The notes beneath the pieces are model-generated. The model saw only the letters and a list, made by a program, of their open reading frames with translations, ran no database searches and had not been told where the DNA came from. From Massilia aquatica (GTDB lineage Bacteria; Pseudomonadota; Gammaproteobacteria; Burkholderiales; Burkholderiaceae_D): DNA of 64,000 nt. The stretch lies in contig NZ_VVIW01000011.1 of NCBI RefSeq assembly GCF_011682045.1, positions 62,001 to 126,000 on the forward strand. Reading direction: 5' to 3'. A program made the translations under genes and the position numbers. Shown piece after piece: positions 52,401 through 61,016 of this stretch (its first letter is position 1; each line of letters starts with the position of its first letter).

Positions 52401-55400
52401 AGCTGGTCGTTCGCCACGCGGTCGTCGCTGAAGCTGGCCGTGGCGGCGATGGTGCCGTCGTACTGCTTGTCGATGCCGGAGGCAGTAAAGGCCAGTGCGC
52501 GCGGGGTGATGCTGCCGCTGCCGGTGGCGCTGCCAGAGGCCGCGGCGTAGTTGACCGCGTCAGGCCCGGTGAGAGCGAAGCCCGTGACCGTGACGGTCTT
52601 GCCGGCGCCGGCGTTCTTGTCGGCGAAGGTGGCCAGGCCGGAGACGCTCACCACATCGCCTGGCAGATGATCGTCGCCCAGCGTCACGCTGGCGGCATTG
52701 CTGCCGTCGTATACCTTGCTCGCGCCGGCGGCCGAGACGTTCAGCGGCCGCGGCGTGATGTTCGCCGTGGCGCTGGCGCTGGTGGCGTCGAGTGTGTAGT
52801 TGCCCGCGTGCGCGCCGCTCATACTCACGCCGGTGATGTTGATGGTCTTGCCGCTGCCGGCGTTCTTGTCGGCGAAGGCCGCGCCGCTGTAGCCCAGCGT
52901 GACAAGGTCGCCGCTAATGCGGTTGTCGCCCATGGTGACCGTGGCGGCGGTGCTGCCGTCGTAGACTTTGTTGACGCCGGCCGCGTTGGCGGCGAGGCTG
53001 CGCGGGGTGATATCGGCGCTGGCCGCCGCGCTGGTCGATGCCAGGCTGTAGTTGCCCGCGTCGAGACCGGAGAGCGCGATGCCGGTCACCGCAACCGCCT
53101 TGCCGGTGCCGGCATTGCGGTCGCCAAACGCGCCGCTGCCGGAAACCGTGAACACGTCGTCGGCAATGCGGTTGTCGGTAAAGGTCACGCCCGCCGCCAC
53201 GCTGCCATCGTAGATCTTGCTGGTGGCGCTGGCCGTGGTCACGAGTGCGCGCGGGGTGATGTCGGCGCTGCCGCTTGCAGTGGCTGCGGCGAGCGTGTAG
53301 TTGCCCGCGCTGGCGCCGCCGAGAGTGATGCCGCTGGCGGTGACTGTCTTGCCGGTGCCGGCGTTCTGGTCGAGGAAGGCGGCAGCGCCGCCGGTAACCG
53401 TCAAGGTGTCGCCAGCGATGCGGTTGTCGCTCAGGGTGGCTGTGGTGGCGGTGCTGCCGTCGTAGACCTTGTTGGCGCCAGCCAGGGTGGCGGTCAGCAG
53501 GCGCGGGGTGATGGCGGCGCTGGTGGTGGCAGTCGTCCCGGCCAGGGTGTAGTTGCCGGCGTCGTTGCCGGACAGCGCGATGGCGCTGACGCTGACAGTC
53601 TTGCCGGTGCCGGCGTTGACGTCGCCGAAGGTGGCGCTACGCGCGAGCGTTAGCGCGTCGCCGGCCACGCGGTCGTCCGCCAGGCTGACCGTGGCGGCGC
53701 TGGTACGGTCGTACTCCTTGTCGACGCCGGTGGCGCTAACCGTCAGCGTGCGCGGGGTGATGCTGGCGGTGGTGGTGGCCGTGGGCGACGCCAGCGTGTA
53801 GTTGCCAGCATCCGTGCCCGACAGGACCAGGCCGCCGACGGTGACGGTCTTGCCGTTGCCGGCGCTCTTGTCGGCGAAGCTGGCCGTGCCGCCGAGCGCC
53901 AGGTCGTCGCTGCCGATGCGGTTGTCGGCCAGCGCGACGCTGGTGGCCACCGTGCCGTCGTAGACCTTGCCGCCACCGGAAGCGGTCACCAGCAGGCTGC
54001 GTGGCGCGATGTTGGCGCTGGTGGTGGCGCTGTTCGACGCCAGCGTGTAGTTGGCGGCGTCCGGCCCGCCGATGCCGATGCCGCTGACGGTGATGGTTTT
54101 GGCGTTGCCGGCGTTCTTGTCGGCGAAAGCGGCGCCGGTGCTGGCGAAGGCCACGCTGTCGCCGGCGATGACGTTGCCGCTCACGGTCGCGCTGGCGGCT
54201 GTGCCGCCGTCGTAGACGCGGTTGTTGCCGGTGGCGCTGGCGGTCAGGGCGAACGGCGTAATGGTGGCGCTGGTGGTCGCCGGCGCCGTTCCCAGGGTGT
54301 AGTTGGCGGCGTCGGCCCCGGACAGCGCAATGCCACTGAGGTTGATGGTTTTGCCGACACCGGCATTCTTGTCGGCGAAGACGCCGGTGCCGCCGATGTT
54401 GACGGCGTCGCCGCCGATCTTGTTGCCGCTGAAGTTGACGGTGGCGCCGGTGGTTCGGTCGTAGACCTTGTCGACGCCGCTCGCGCTCACGTTCAGGGTG
54501 GCCGGGGTCACCGTGTAATTGGCGCCCGTGTAGTTCAGGGTGTAGCCGAGCGCACTGGCCAGGCTGCCGGCGCCGATGGCGTAGGTGCCGACGTTCTTGC
54601 CGGCGCCGGCGGCCGACAGCGCGCCGGTAAAGCCGCTGGCGATGCTGTCGTTATCAATGAAGCCGGTGGCGCCATAGGTCAGCGTGGGCACGGCGGCGCT
54701 GCCGTCGTAGACGCGGGAGGCGGCGTTGGCGCTCAGGTTGAGCGCGGGCGCGACCGAATACAGGAACCAGTTGCCGCTGCCGGCATACGCGGGCGTGCTG
54801 CCGGCCACGTATGCCTGGTTGTAGTGCTTGTCGTAGCCGCTGGCGCCTTCGAGCGTGGTCACCGGGCTGGTGGAATACACCAGGTAGCGGCCGGATGGCG
54901 CGCCGATGCCGCTCGCGCCGTTCTGATTCGAGAACGTGCCGTTGACGGCGGCGATTTCGAGGGCGCTGCCGCTGCCGGTGCCGGTCACGCTGCCGCTGCC
55001 GAGCAGCGTCACCGTGCTGCTTGCCAGGCCCTGGTTGACCAGCTTGACCGTGGACCCGGTGACCGTGCCGCCAACCGAGATGGCGCCGATGCTGGTGCCA
55101 CCCAGCGTCATGCCGATGCTGCCGCTGCCGGCGTCGATGACCGTGCCGGCGGCAGTGGTGATGGCGGCATTGCCGCTATCGCGCAAGGCGGGGTCGGCGC
55201 CGGCGCTGGCGTTGGCGAGCACGGTCAGGTTGGCGTTGCCGGTGCTGATGCTCGAATCGAGGGTGACGCTGCGCCCGGCCTGCAAGGTCAGCGCGCCGTT
55301 GCCGGTGGTCGCATTGCTGATGATCAGGGGATTCCCGGCCAGCAGCTTGATGTCGTTATTCGCCTGCAGGGTGATCGATACGCCCGCGTCGAGCGTGGCG

Positions 55401-58390
55401 AGCAGGGTCGGCGCGTCGATCGTCACGTCCAGGCCCGGCTTGGGCTTGACGGAAGTGAACGGCACGTTGCTGCTCGATGGCGGCGGCAGCAGCGCAAAGG
55501 CATGTACCGCGCCGGTTTCTGGCACGCTGCCGTCGGCCGAGTTGGCGTACGGTGCGCCGACCACCAGGCGGTCTCCGGCCCGGTTCAGCGCGGCCGCGAA
55601 GCCGAAGTTGTCGCCGTCGCCCAGATTCAGGTCGCCGTTGGCGCCGACCGTGTAGTCGCGTCCCAGCGTGGCGGAGACGGCGGGCGCGGCAAAGCTGGCG
55701 CCGCCGAAATCGACGATGCGCACGCTGCCCGGACCACCGGTCACGGCGCCGAAGCCGCCGTCGCCGGTGGCGCCGATGGCCAGGCGCTTGCCGTCGCCCG
55801 ACAGCGCTACCGAGGAGCCGAACAAGTCGTTCTCGCGCAGCGTCAGGGCCAGATCCTTGGCGCCGTTGACGCCGGCGCCGATGCGCCCTTCCAGTGCGTT
55901 GGCGGCGCCGACGCCGCTGAACAGGTACACCGCGCCCTTGCCGCTGCCGGTGCCGAGCGCGCCCACGGCCATCAGGCTGCCGCTGTTGTCGAAGGCGACC
56001 GCGCTGCCGAACTGCTGGTCCGTCGCCAGGCTCACGCCGGCGCCCTGGCCGAACACGCCGGCCAGCGCCATCGTGGTGGCGCCCTTGTCGAAGACGTAGA
56101 CGGCGCCGCAGTTGGCGCAGTCGTTTTGCGCGCCCTGGTCGTACAGGGCGCCGATGCCGATGCGGGTACCGTCGCGATTCATGCCGACCGCCGCGCCGAA
56201 GCCCAAGGCCGGCTTGCCGGTGTCGGTGGCGGTCAGCGTTTGCTTGACAGTGGGGGCGGCAAAGTGACTGCCAAAATTGAACAGGCGCACCGACCCGTTG
56301 CTGCCGTCGCCAAAGGCGCCGGCGCCCAGCAGCGAGGCATCGTGGTTCATGGCCAGCGAGGTCCCGAACTGGGCGCCGTCGGCCAGCGCCAGGTCCAGGT
56401 TCTTGCCGCCGGTGTAGCCGGCGCCGATGGTGCCTTCCAGGGTCGCGTTGGAAAAGTTATTGTCGCTGAAGCTGAACAGGCGCACCGCCCCCTTGGCGCT
56501 GCCCAAGCCGTCGATGCCCTTGTCGAAGGGGGCGCCCACGGCCAGGCGGTCGCCGGCTTCGTTGAGGGCAACACTGAAGCCAAAGCCGTCGCCCGAGGCC
56601 AGGCTGGCCACGTCCTTGTTCTTGCCGCCGCTGTAGCCCTGGCCCAGGATCGCCTGGTAGGTCCAGACCAGCGGATAGCTGCCGATGGTGATGTTCTTCG
56701 GGTCGAGCAGCAGCTGGCCGCCGGCGCCGATGTCGAGGTGCTCCAGGCCGACGTGGCGCAAGTCTTCCTTGCCCGAGATTTCGACCGTGCCGCCGGCCGC
56801 CGCGCCGGTCGCGTTGACCTTACCGAGCATGGTGGTCTGCTGGTCCGACCACACCACCGCCGTGCCGCCCTGCCCTTGCGCGCCGCTGGCCGCCACCTTG
56901 ATGCTGGTGGAATCGTTGATGAAGGTTTGCTGGGCCGAGGCGATCGGGGCGCGCTGGCCCCAGCGCTGCGTGAAGCGCGCCAGGTCGGGCGCGTCGGCGC
57001 GCTCGCTGCCGCCCTGGAAGGCGCCGCCCACGCGCACCAAGCCGCCTTGGCTTGTACCGGAGGCGTCGAGCGTGGCGCCAAGCAGGCGCACGTCGGCGCC
57101 GGAGAGGTCGATGCGCCCGCCGATGCCGTCGCCGGCGCGGGCAGCGTGGGTGGCGGACGAGATCACGCCAGCGCCACCGTGGATGCTGATGCTGCCGCCA
57201 TCGGCGGCGCCGCCGGCGTTGGTCGAGGCGCTGCTGGTCTCAACCAGCGCGGCGCCGGCGCGGTAGCCGATGCTGCCGCCATTGCCGCCGCGGCCTTGCG
57301 CGCTGCTCGCCGCCGCCGCCGACAGGTTGGCGCGCGCGTCCACCTTGACCGTGCCGCCGGTGGCGCCGTCGGCGTTGATGGCGCCGTCGAGTGCGACCGC
57401 GCCGCCATCGATCGCAATGCGTCCGCCCGCAGCCGCGCCGGAGGAGGCGTCGAGCGCGCCCGCGTGGATGGTGTCGCCGCTCAGGCGGATGCTGCCGCCG
57501 TCGCCGGCAAAGCCGCGCGCCTGCACCAGGCCGGCGTTGTTGACGGACGAACGCGCCAGCGCGTCGGCGGCGGCGGCGCTGAGCACCACCTGGCCGCCGT
57601 CGGCCTGCACCAGTCCATTGTTGGTCAGCACGGCGTCGAGCGCGGAGCGGGCCACGCGCACGGTGATCAGGCCGTCGCCGCGCAGGTCGAGGCCGACCTG
57701 GCTGCCGGCTGCCAGCACGGCGCTGCCGCCCGCCGCGCCGATGCTGCCGCTGTTGGCCACCGTGGGCGCGATCAGCGCGACGTAACCGCCATTGGCGGTG
57801 CGGATGCTGCCGTCGTTGCGCACCGCGCCGGGCGTGCCGGCGGCGGAAAATTCGTAACGCCGGTCGAGGAAGTCCTGGTCCGACAGGCCCAGGCTCGACG
57901 CCACCAGGCCGCCCACGTTGACTTGCGCGCCGGCGCCGAACAGCACGCCCTGCTGGTTCAGCAGGAACACCTGGCCGTTGGACGAGAGCTTGCCGTAGAT
58001 GCGCGAGGGGTCGCTGCCGACCACGCGATTGAGCGCCACCGCGCTGGCCGAGGGCTGGTCGAAGCGGACCTCGGCCTTGCTGCCGATGTCGAAGCTTTGC
58101 CAGTTGAGGATGGCCTGGGCGCTGCCCTGGGTGACGGTCATGGCCGCGCCGTTGGTGCTCACGGCGGCCTGGCCGGCGACGAGCTGCGCGCCGGCCGGCA
58201 GCGCGCTATCGATCAGCGGCGGGGCGGCGGCGGCGTTGGCCGCCACGGCGGCGCCCAGCATCAGGCTGACCAGATTGCGCCGGCCACCCTTGCCGCGTCC
58301 GCGCGCGCCTTCGGCCACGGCGACCCAGCAGGCATGCACATGGCTCCAGACGAGGCGGTAGAAACGGTTGGCGGAGGCGTGCTTGTGCAT
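49457..58390 (-). CDS. Giant two-partner-secretion exoprotein (TpsA, filamentous-haemagglutinin type)
   Basis: The 2977-residue product starts with an extended signal peptide (ESPR; ANRFYRLVWSHVHACWVAVA, cleavage near residue 55). A TPS secretion domain follows (about 60-185; ILNWQSFDIGSKAEVRFDQP, NQQGVLFGAGAQVNVGG). After a beta-helix stretch come six FG-GAP-like repeats (about 583-950, such as DGFGFSVALNEAGDRLAVGA). Then 19 YDG-type repeats of about 78 residues run from about 1225 to 2745, and an MBG-like domain (about 2815-2895) is near the end. It is a surface or secreted adhesin-like protein exported by the TpsB encoded four bases downstream. No toxin domain is seen at the C-terminus. 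Confidence 0.93.
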   Translation of the reverse strand: MHKHASANRFYRLVWSHVHACWVAVAEGARGRGKGGRRNLVSLMLGAAVAANAAAAPPLIDSALPAGAQLVAGQAAVSTNGAAMTVTQGSAQAILNWQSFDIGSKAEVRFDQPSASAVALNRVVGSDPSRIYGKLSSNGQVFLLNQQGVLFGAGAQVNVGGLVASSLGLSDQDFLDRRYEFSAAGTPGAVRNDGSIRTANGGYVALIAPTVANSGSIGAAGGSAVLAAGSQVGLDLRGDGLITVRVARSALDAVLTNNGLVQADGGQVVLSAAAADALARSSVNNAGLVQARGFAGDGGSIRLSGDTIHAGALDASSGAAAGGRIAIDGGAVALDGAINADGATGGTVKVDARANLSAAAASSAQGRGGNGGSIGYRAGAALVETSSASTNAGGAADGGSISIHGGAGVISSATHAARAGDGIGGRIDLSGADVRLLGATLDASGTSQGGLVRVGGAFQGGSERADAPDLARFTQRWGQRAPIASAQQTFINDSTSIKVAASGAQGQGGTAVVWSDQQTTMLGKVNATGAAAGGTVEISGKEDLRHVGLEHLDIGAGGQLLLDPKNITIGSYPLVWTYQAILGQGYSGGKNKDVASLASGDGFGFSVALNEAGDRLAVGAPFDKGIDGLGSAKGAVRLFSFSDNNFSNATLEGTIGAGYTGGKNLDLALADGAQFGTSLAMNHDASLLGAGAFGDGSNGSVRLFNFGSHFAAPTVKQTLTATDTGKPALGFGAAVGMNRDGTRIGIGALYDQGAQNDCANCGAVYVFDKGATTMALAGVFGQGAGVSLATDQQFGSAVAFDNSGSLMAVGALGTGSGKGAVYLFSGVGAANALEGRIGAGVNGAKDLALTLRENDLFGSSVALSGDGKRLAIGATGDGGFGAVTGGPGSVRIVDFGGASFAAPAVSATLGRDYTVGANGDLNLGDGDNFGFAAALNRAGDRLVVGAPYANSADGSVPETGAVHAFALLPPPSSSNVPFTSVKPKPGLDVTIDAPTLLATLDAGVSITLQANNDIKLLAGNPLIISNATTGNGALTLQAGRSVTLDSSISTGNANLTVLANASAGADPALRDSGNAAITTAAGTVIDAGSGSIGMTLGGTSIGAISVGGTVTGSTVKLVNQGLASSTVTLLGSGSVTGTGSGSALEIAAVNGTFSNQNGASGIGAPSGRYLVYSTSPVTTLEGASGYDKHYNQAYVAGSTPAYAGSGNWFLYSVAPALNLSANAASRVYDGSAAVPTLTYGATGFIDNDSIASGFTGALSAAGAGKNVGTYAIGAGSLASALGYTLNYTGANYTVTPATLNVSASGVDKVYDRTTGATVNFSGNKIGGDAVNIGGTGVFADKNAGVGKTINLSGIALSGADAANYTLGTAPATTSATITPFALTASATGNNRVYDGGTAASATVSGNVIAGDSVAFASTGAAFADKNAGNAKTITVSGIGIGGPDAANYTLASNSATTSANIAPRSLLVTASGGGKVYDGTVATSVALADNRIGSDDLALGGTASFADKSAGNGKTVTVGGLVLSGTDAGNYTLASPTATTTASITPRTLTVSATGVDKEYDRTSAATVSLADDRVAGDALTLARSATFGDVNAGTGKTVSVSAIALSGNDAGNYTLAGTTATTSAAITPRLLTATLAGANKVYDGSTATTATLSDNRIAGDTLTVTGGAAAFLDQNAGTGKTVTASGITLGGASAGNYTLAAATASGSADITPRALVTTASATSKIYDGSVAAGVTFTDNRIADDVFTVSGSGAFGDRNAGTGKAVAVTGIALSGLDAGNYSLASTSAAASADITPRSLAANAAGVNKVYDGSTAATVTMGDNRISGDLVTLGYSGAAFADKNAGSGKTINITGVSMSGAHAGNYTLDATSASATANITPRPLNVSAAGASKVYDGSNAASVTLGDDHLPGDVVSVSGLATFADKNAGAGKTVTVTGFALTGPDAVNYAAASGSATGSGSITPRALAFTASGIDKQYDGTIAATASFSDDRVANDQLTVAGNALFDTKAVGSGKAVAISGIALAGEDAGNYTIAGTTASTSAAITPRTLAPTVTGLSKTYDGSTGASVVLVANQIAGEAVILSSSGASFTDKNAGTGKTINVGGLSMSGADAGNYTLAATSTTATANIVPRALAFSATGVDRAYDGTLAAAITYSGNHLAGDNVSYTQNASFADKNVGAGKTVTVSGIALAGPDAGNYTLASTSATTSASITPRVLTPVLVGASKTYDGTTVATLTLDNDRLAGDVLALTSTGAAFTDKNAGVAKPLTVTGLALSGAGAGNYTLASTAYTGSADIAPRALVTTATGVNKVYDGTLAAALTLGDNRLAGDVLVVNAGNAAFSDKNVGSAKAITAGGMTLSGADAGNYTLTSNSASATASITPRALNVSIGGAVKVYDGTTAAGSALGDDRIAGDALSLAGSVAFFVDKNVGVNKAIVVDKLALSGADAGNYVLAATSTSGTGTITARPLNVTATAAGKVYDGTTLASATVAGDQLDGDGLTISSGTATFADKNAGKGKTVNVAGLTIGGLDAANYALVSSSATATADITPRALNVTVAGVDKVYDGTIAAQFTIGDNRISGDTLAFNAPGARFADKNAGVAKVIMLDGLSVDGVDAANYTLATLQPTATASITPRALTASLAGVISKVYDGGTGAVLDAGAVTLGGFVAGEGASVNASSGTFNSANVRDASSVSAVINGASATAGTLLSNYVLPASASGAGTITPRTVAVSGMTVAPKVYDGTTTATLSSAGSLSNLVAGEALTLAAPRSANYDNRSAGNGKLVTASGFTLVDGASGLASNYMLASGTASVNTGVITQAPLTIRADDKVRASGAANPAFTFSASGFVGGDDSALLAGLTAATGADRQSPAGSYTITPAGGVFKDYLPQYVDGTLTVNGASSQVDAIIGSLAAAGQRQQNVFANAGFSPWTVAWTGPAPELTPQADASGARGAEAGTSTVTLSGGTAVTMRRGGVRTAE
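50165..54715 (-). repeat. 19 tandem YDG-domain repeats within tpsA
   Basis: Nineteen K-[VETQI]-YDG/YDR starts follow one another at about 235-base intervals. Each repeat reads roughly KVYDGT..., FADKNAGTGKTV..., LSGADAGNYTLA..., ITPR. The DNA repeats are similar enough (for example GCCGTCGTAGAC and GGCGTTCTTGTCGGCGAA on the plus strand) to allow recombination. Their regular composition also creates long meaningless antisense frames. Confidence 0.92.
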
Positions 58391-58468
58391 GGGTGGATCC
58401 GTGTATTGGGGCGAAAGTGGAAGCCGGCGCGCCGGTGCGCGCCGTGGTCTGGGAGACTGCGCGGGTGT

Positions 58469-58864
58469 TCAGGCCATCAGGCTGAAATCGGCGCGGTAGC
58501 GCGGCGCGCCGGCGGCGTTGCCGGCAGGGGCGACGAACAGCAGGAAGCGGCCCAGGGTGGCATGGTCGATCTCGTAGGTGCCGGCCGCAAAACGCGCGCC
58601 GTCGCTGGCAAAGACCAGCGAGAACTGGCGCAGGCGCGGATCGTCCTGCGTGGCCGGCGTTTGCACCTCGGCCAGGGTGATGCCGATGGCGCGCAGCTCG
58701 GGGTGGTTCAGCCAGAACTGCTGGCCGACCAGCGCCAGCGCGCTGGCGTGGCTCCACGCGAAGGGCGTGGCGGCGGAGGCGGCGGCCTGCGGCGCGGCCG
58801 CGCCCATCATGCCGGCAAAAGCGAGCGAGCTGGCGCCGGCCCTGAGTATGTCGCGTCGTTTCAT
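58469..58864 (-). CDS. Tat-signal DUF6916-like protein
   Basis: The 131-residue protein has a twin-arginine signal (MKRRDILRAGASSLAFAG ... AAA). A small domain of about 95 residues follows, with FWLNHPELRAIGITLAEVQT, FSLVFASD and TLGRFLLFVAPAG. The pattern is shared with the 61017-61301 protein (VTLALTEVDRP, FALLFRGP, FPLFIVPVG), so both belong to one family, which I take to be DUF6916. Export in folded form is expected. The start overlaps the GNAT stop by four bases, and tpsA begins 78 bases downstream. Confidence 0.75.
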   Translation of the reverse strand: MKRRDILRAGASSLAFAGMMGAAAPQAAASAATPFAWSHASALALVGQQFWLNHPELRAIGITLAEVQTPATQDDPRLRQFSLVFASDGARFAAGTYEIDHATLGRFLLFVAPAGNAAGAPRYRADFSLMA

Positions 58865-59373
58865 GCTGTGTGGTCTTTACTGGTCGGGGTGGGTGGTGCG
58901 GAGGGCGCGTCGGCGCGCCATTCCATGAGGCGGTGAAAGCCGGCGCTGCCGATCTCGCGAAAACCGAAGCGCCGGTACAGCGCCATGGCGCGGTTGTTCG
59001 ATTCGACGTGGGTGGTGACGGCCGCGCCGCGCGCGCCCGCTTCGCGCTGCAAGGCGCCCAGCAGCGCACTGCCGGCGCCGCGGTTGCGGTAGGCCGGCAG
59101 CATGCCGATCTCGATCACATGGATGCGCTGCGTTTCGCGCGCCACGTACAGGCGGCCGACCGAAATGTCGCCATCGAGCACGAGATCGAAGTGGCCGGCC
59201 GGATAGCGCTTGCGGTAAAAGCCGTGCTGGGCGTCGAACTGCATGCGCACGTAGGCGTCGGCGGTGGCCACGTCCCACCCGGAGCGGGCGATGTCGCGGG
59301 CGCGCGCGGCCGCGTACACGCTGCGCAGGAAGACGTGGTCGGCGGCCCGCAGCGGGCGCAGTGTCGGCTTCAT
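58861..59373 (-). CDS. GNAT family N-acetyltransferase
   Basis: The 170-residue protein has the GNAT core: VGRLYVARETQRIHVIEIGM, the acetyl-CoA pyrophosphate loop PAYRNRGAGSALLGAL, and the late NRAMALYRRFGFREIG. It transfers an acyl group from CoA to an unknown amine. It begins two bases after the stop of the third collar gene and overlaps the Tat-protein gene by four bases, so it is embedded in the collar/TPS operon. Modification of one of the neighbouring proteins is a possibility inferred from position. A longer start at 59415 overlaps the upstream gene. Confidence 0.87.
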   Translation of the reverse strand: MKPTLRPLRAADHVFLRSVYAAARARDIARSGWDVATADAYVRMQFDAQHGFYRKRYPAGHFDLVLDGDISVGRLYVARETQRIHVIEIGMLPAYRNRGAGSALLGALQREAGARGAAVTTHVESNNRAMALYRRFGFREIGSAGFHRLMEWRADAPSAPPTPTSKDHTA

Positions 59374-59375
59374 CC

Positions 59376-59900
59376 TCACGGGCGCTGTGGGAACACGCCC
59401 TGCAGCGCGATGCAAAAATTCAATGCAAGAAAGGGCTGGCGGTTCTCGTGCGGCTGGCCGGCGCCGGCGCTTGACAGCGCGGCCGGCGCCAGCGGCGTCA
59501 AGGTAGCGGCGGCGCTCGCATAGATCTGCGCCACGCCGGCATGGCCGAACGAGACCGTCATGCCGGGCGTGGCGGTGGTGGCGGCGCTGCCGGCGTGGTG
59601 CAGATCGTGCTGGTGCGCGGGCATCTCGGCGATGGTCAGCGCGACTTCGTGCACCCCGCCCGGCTCGCCAAGATCGCGCTGGGACAAGCCGGGGCCGGCG
59701 CCCGGATGCAGCGGCGAGCGGTCGGCCAGGTTGGGCAGCGCGAAGGTGCTTTTGCCATCGCCGCCGTAGGCGGTGCCGAGCAGCGAGAACAGGGCCGTGT
59801 TTTGCGACAGCGGCATCAGCTGGCCATTGCAGGCGGCCCAGCCTCTGGGCACGAAGTTGAAAGGGAAAATGCGTATTTCAGCAAGGAATGGGTCTGCCAT
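59376..59900 (-). CDS. Phage tail collar domain protein (microcystin-dependent-protein-like), copy 3
   Basis: The 174-residue protein follows the family template. It begins FLAEIRIFPFNFVPRGWAAC then NGQLMPLSQNTALFSLLGT, continues YGGDGKSTFALPNL, and ends HENRQPFLALNFCIALQGVFP. The tail-collar fold comes from short phage tail fibres, but many bacteria carry stand-alone copies annotated as microcystin-dependent or phage tail proteins. No phage morphogenesis genes lie nearby. It is the third of three tandem copies, 14 bases after the second. Confidence 0.9.
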   Translation of the reverse strand: MADPFLAEIRIFPFNFVPRGWAACNGQLMPLSQNTALFSLLGTAYGGDGKSTFALPNLADRSPLHPGAGPGLSQRDLGEPGGVHEVALTIAEMPAHQHDLHHAGSAATTATPGMTVSFGHAGVAQIYASAAATLTPLAPAALSSAGAGQPHENRQPFLALNFCIALQGVFPQRP

Positions 59901-59914
59901 GGCGATGATGTCCG

Positions 59915-60436
59915 TTAGGTCTGGCTGGGAAAAATGCCGAACAGGGAAATGATGAAATGGATTCCCAGGTAGGGCCCCATATTGTTGTGCGGCTGCGATC
60001 CGCCCTGGCTGCCGATGGCGCCCGCGGCCATCGGCGCGTTTTGACCGTTCAGGCCGTACACGGGGGTGCCGCCGGTGTTGCCGGGCACGCCCGTGGCGGG
60101 GCTGACGGCGGCACTGGCGGCGCTGGTCGAGGCCATGACGGCGTGCGTGTGGGCCGGGATGGTCGGTATGGCCAGGGTCACTGTTTCGACGCCGGCCGCT
60201 TCGGCCAACTGGTAGGTGGTGCCGCTGACGCCCTTGCCCATGTGCAGGGGAACACGCCCGCGCATGTCGGGCATGGCGAAGGTCGATTGGCCGTCGCCGC
60301 CGTAAGTGTTGCCGATCAGCTGGAACAGGGTCTCGTTTTCAGAGATTTGCAACAGTTGGCCGTTGCAGAATTCCCAGCCGAGCGGGGCAAAAGTTCCTGC
60401 GAACATGCGGATTTCGCCGACATAAGGTTGTGCCAT
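59915..60436 (-). CDS. Phage tail collar domain protein, copy 2
   Basis: The 173-residue protein begins MAQPYVGEIRMFAGTFAPLG, then WEFCNGQLLQISENETLFQL and YGGDGQSTFAMPDMRGRVPL. Its Ala/Gly-rich variable part contains PTIPAHTHAVMAS, and it ends HNNMGPYLGIHFIISLFGIFP. The N-terminal collar block and the final strand are conserved with copies 1 and 3, while the middle differs in length and sequence, as in receptor-binding tips. It starts 18 bases after copy 1. No signal peptide is present, so export, if any, uses another route. Confidence 0.9.
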   Translation of the reverse strand: MAQPYVGEIRMFAGTFAPLGWEFCNGQLLQISENETLFQLIGNTYGGDGQSTFAMPDMRGRVPLHMGKGVSGTTYQLAEAAGVETVTLAIPTIPAHTHAVMASTSAASAAVSPATGVPGNTGGTPVYGLNGQNAPMAAGAIGSQGGSQPHNNMGPYLGIHFIISLFGIFPSQT

Positions 60437-60454
60437 CGCGTAGGTCCTTGTTAT

Positions 60455-60967
60455 TCAGTTTGGGCTGGGGAATATGCCCTGCAGGGCAATCACGAAATTG
60501 ACCGTCAGGAAAGGCTGCATGTTGGAATGCGCCTGCGAACCGCCGCGCGGCGTCACGGTATTCTCGTTCAGCGCCACCTGATTGGCCGGGGCGGCGAACA
60601 GGTCGCGCCCGAGACGGCCCTTCTTGCCCGCCAGGGCGTTCGCCGGCGAGCCGCTGGTGGCCAGGGCGGTGGTGGCATTGAGCGCGTGGGCGTGGACGGG
60701 CAGCTGGGATGGCGCGAGCGTGACCGTTTCCTGGCCGCCGGTGCTGCCCGGCGGGCCGCTCACAGCGCCCGTGTGCACCGGCACCCGGCCGCGCAGGTCA
60801 GGCAAGGCGAAGTTGGTCTGGCCGTTGCCGCCGTACTGGGTCCCGAGCAGGGAGAACAGGGCCTGGTTCTGGTTGATAGGCAGTAATTGGCCGTTGCACA
60901 CTGCCCAGCCCTTGGGCGGGAAGTTGAACGACATCATCCGGATTTCGGCGAAAAACGGTTCACTCAT
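60455..60967 (-). CDS. Phage tail collar domain protein, copy 1
   Basis: The 170-residue protein begins MSEPFFAEIRMMSFNFPPKG, then WAVCNGQLLPINQNQALFSL and YGGNGQTNFALPDLRGRVPV, and ends AHSNMQPFLTVNFVIALQGI-FP. The variable middle has SQLPVHAHALNATTALA and a Lys/Arg-rich loop (AGKKGRLGRD). It is the first of the three copies and follows the small DUF6916-like gene by 49 bases. AAGGAG precedes its ATG. Confidence 0.9.
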   Translation of the reverse strand: MSEPFFAEIRMMSFNFPPKGWAVCNGQLLPINQNQALFSLLGTQYGGNGQTNFALPDLRGRVPVHTGAVSGPPGSTGGQETVTLAPSQLPVHAHALNATTALATSGSPANALAGKKGRLGRDLFAAPANQVALNENTVTPRGGSQAHSNMQPFLTVNFVIALQGIFPSPN

Positions 60968-61016
60968 GGTCGGCTCCTTGCCAGTCGCTTGGCGCCGCCT
61001 GCGGGCGCGCGCGAAT

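Noticed and set aside
49439-53653. Plus-strand open frame of 1404 codons opposite tpsA
   Set aside because: It is a by-product of the regular GC-rich YDG repeats. It has no signal, domain or ribosome-binding site, and the minus-strand protein has a full TpsA architecture.
54824-58936. Plus-strand open frame of 1370 codons opposite the 5' half of tpsA
   Set aside because: Composition is an Ala/Gly/Arg shadow of the opposite coding strand. It also crosses two unrelated minus-strand genes without any recognisable domain.
59376-60967. The collar genes as the remains of a prophage
   Set aside because: No capsid, terminase, portal, tail-tube, lysis or integrase genes lie nearby. The genes are intact and tightly arranged with non-phage genes, so a bacterial operon is the better reading, though ultimate phage origin is possible.
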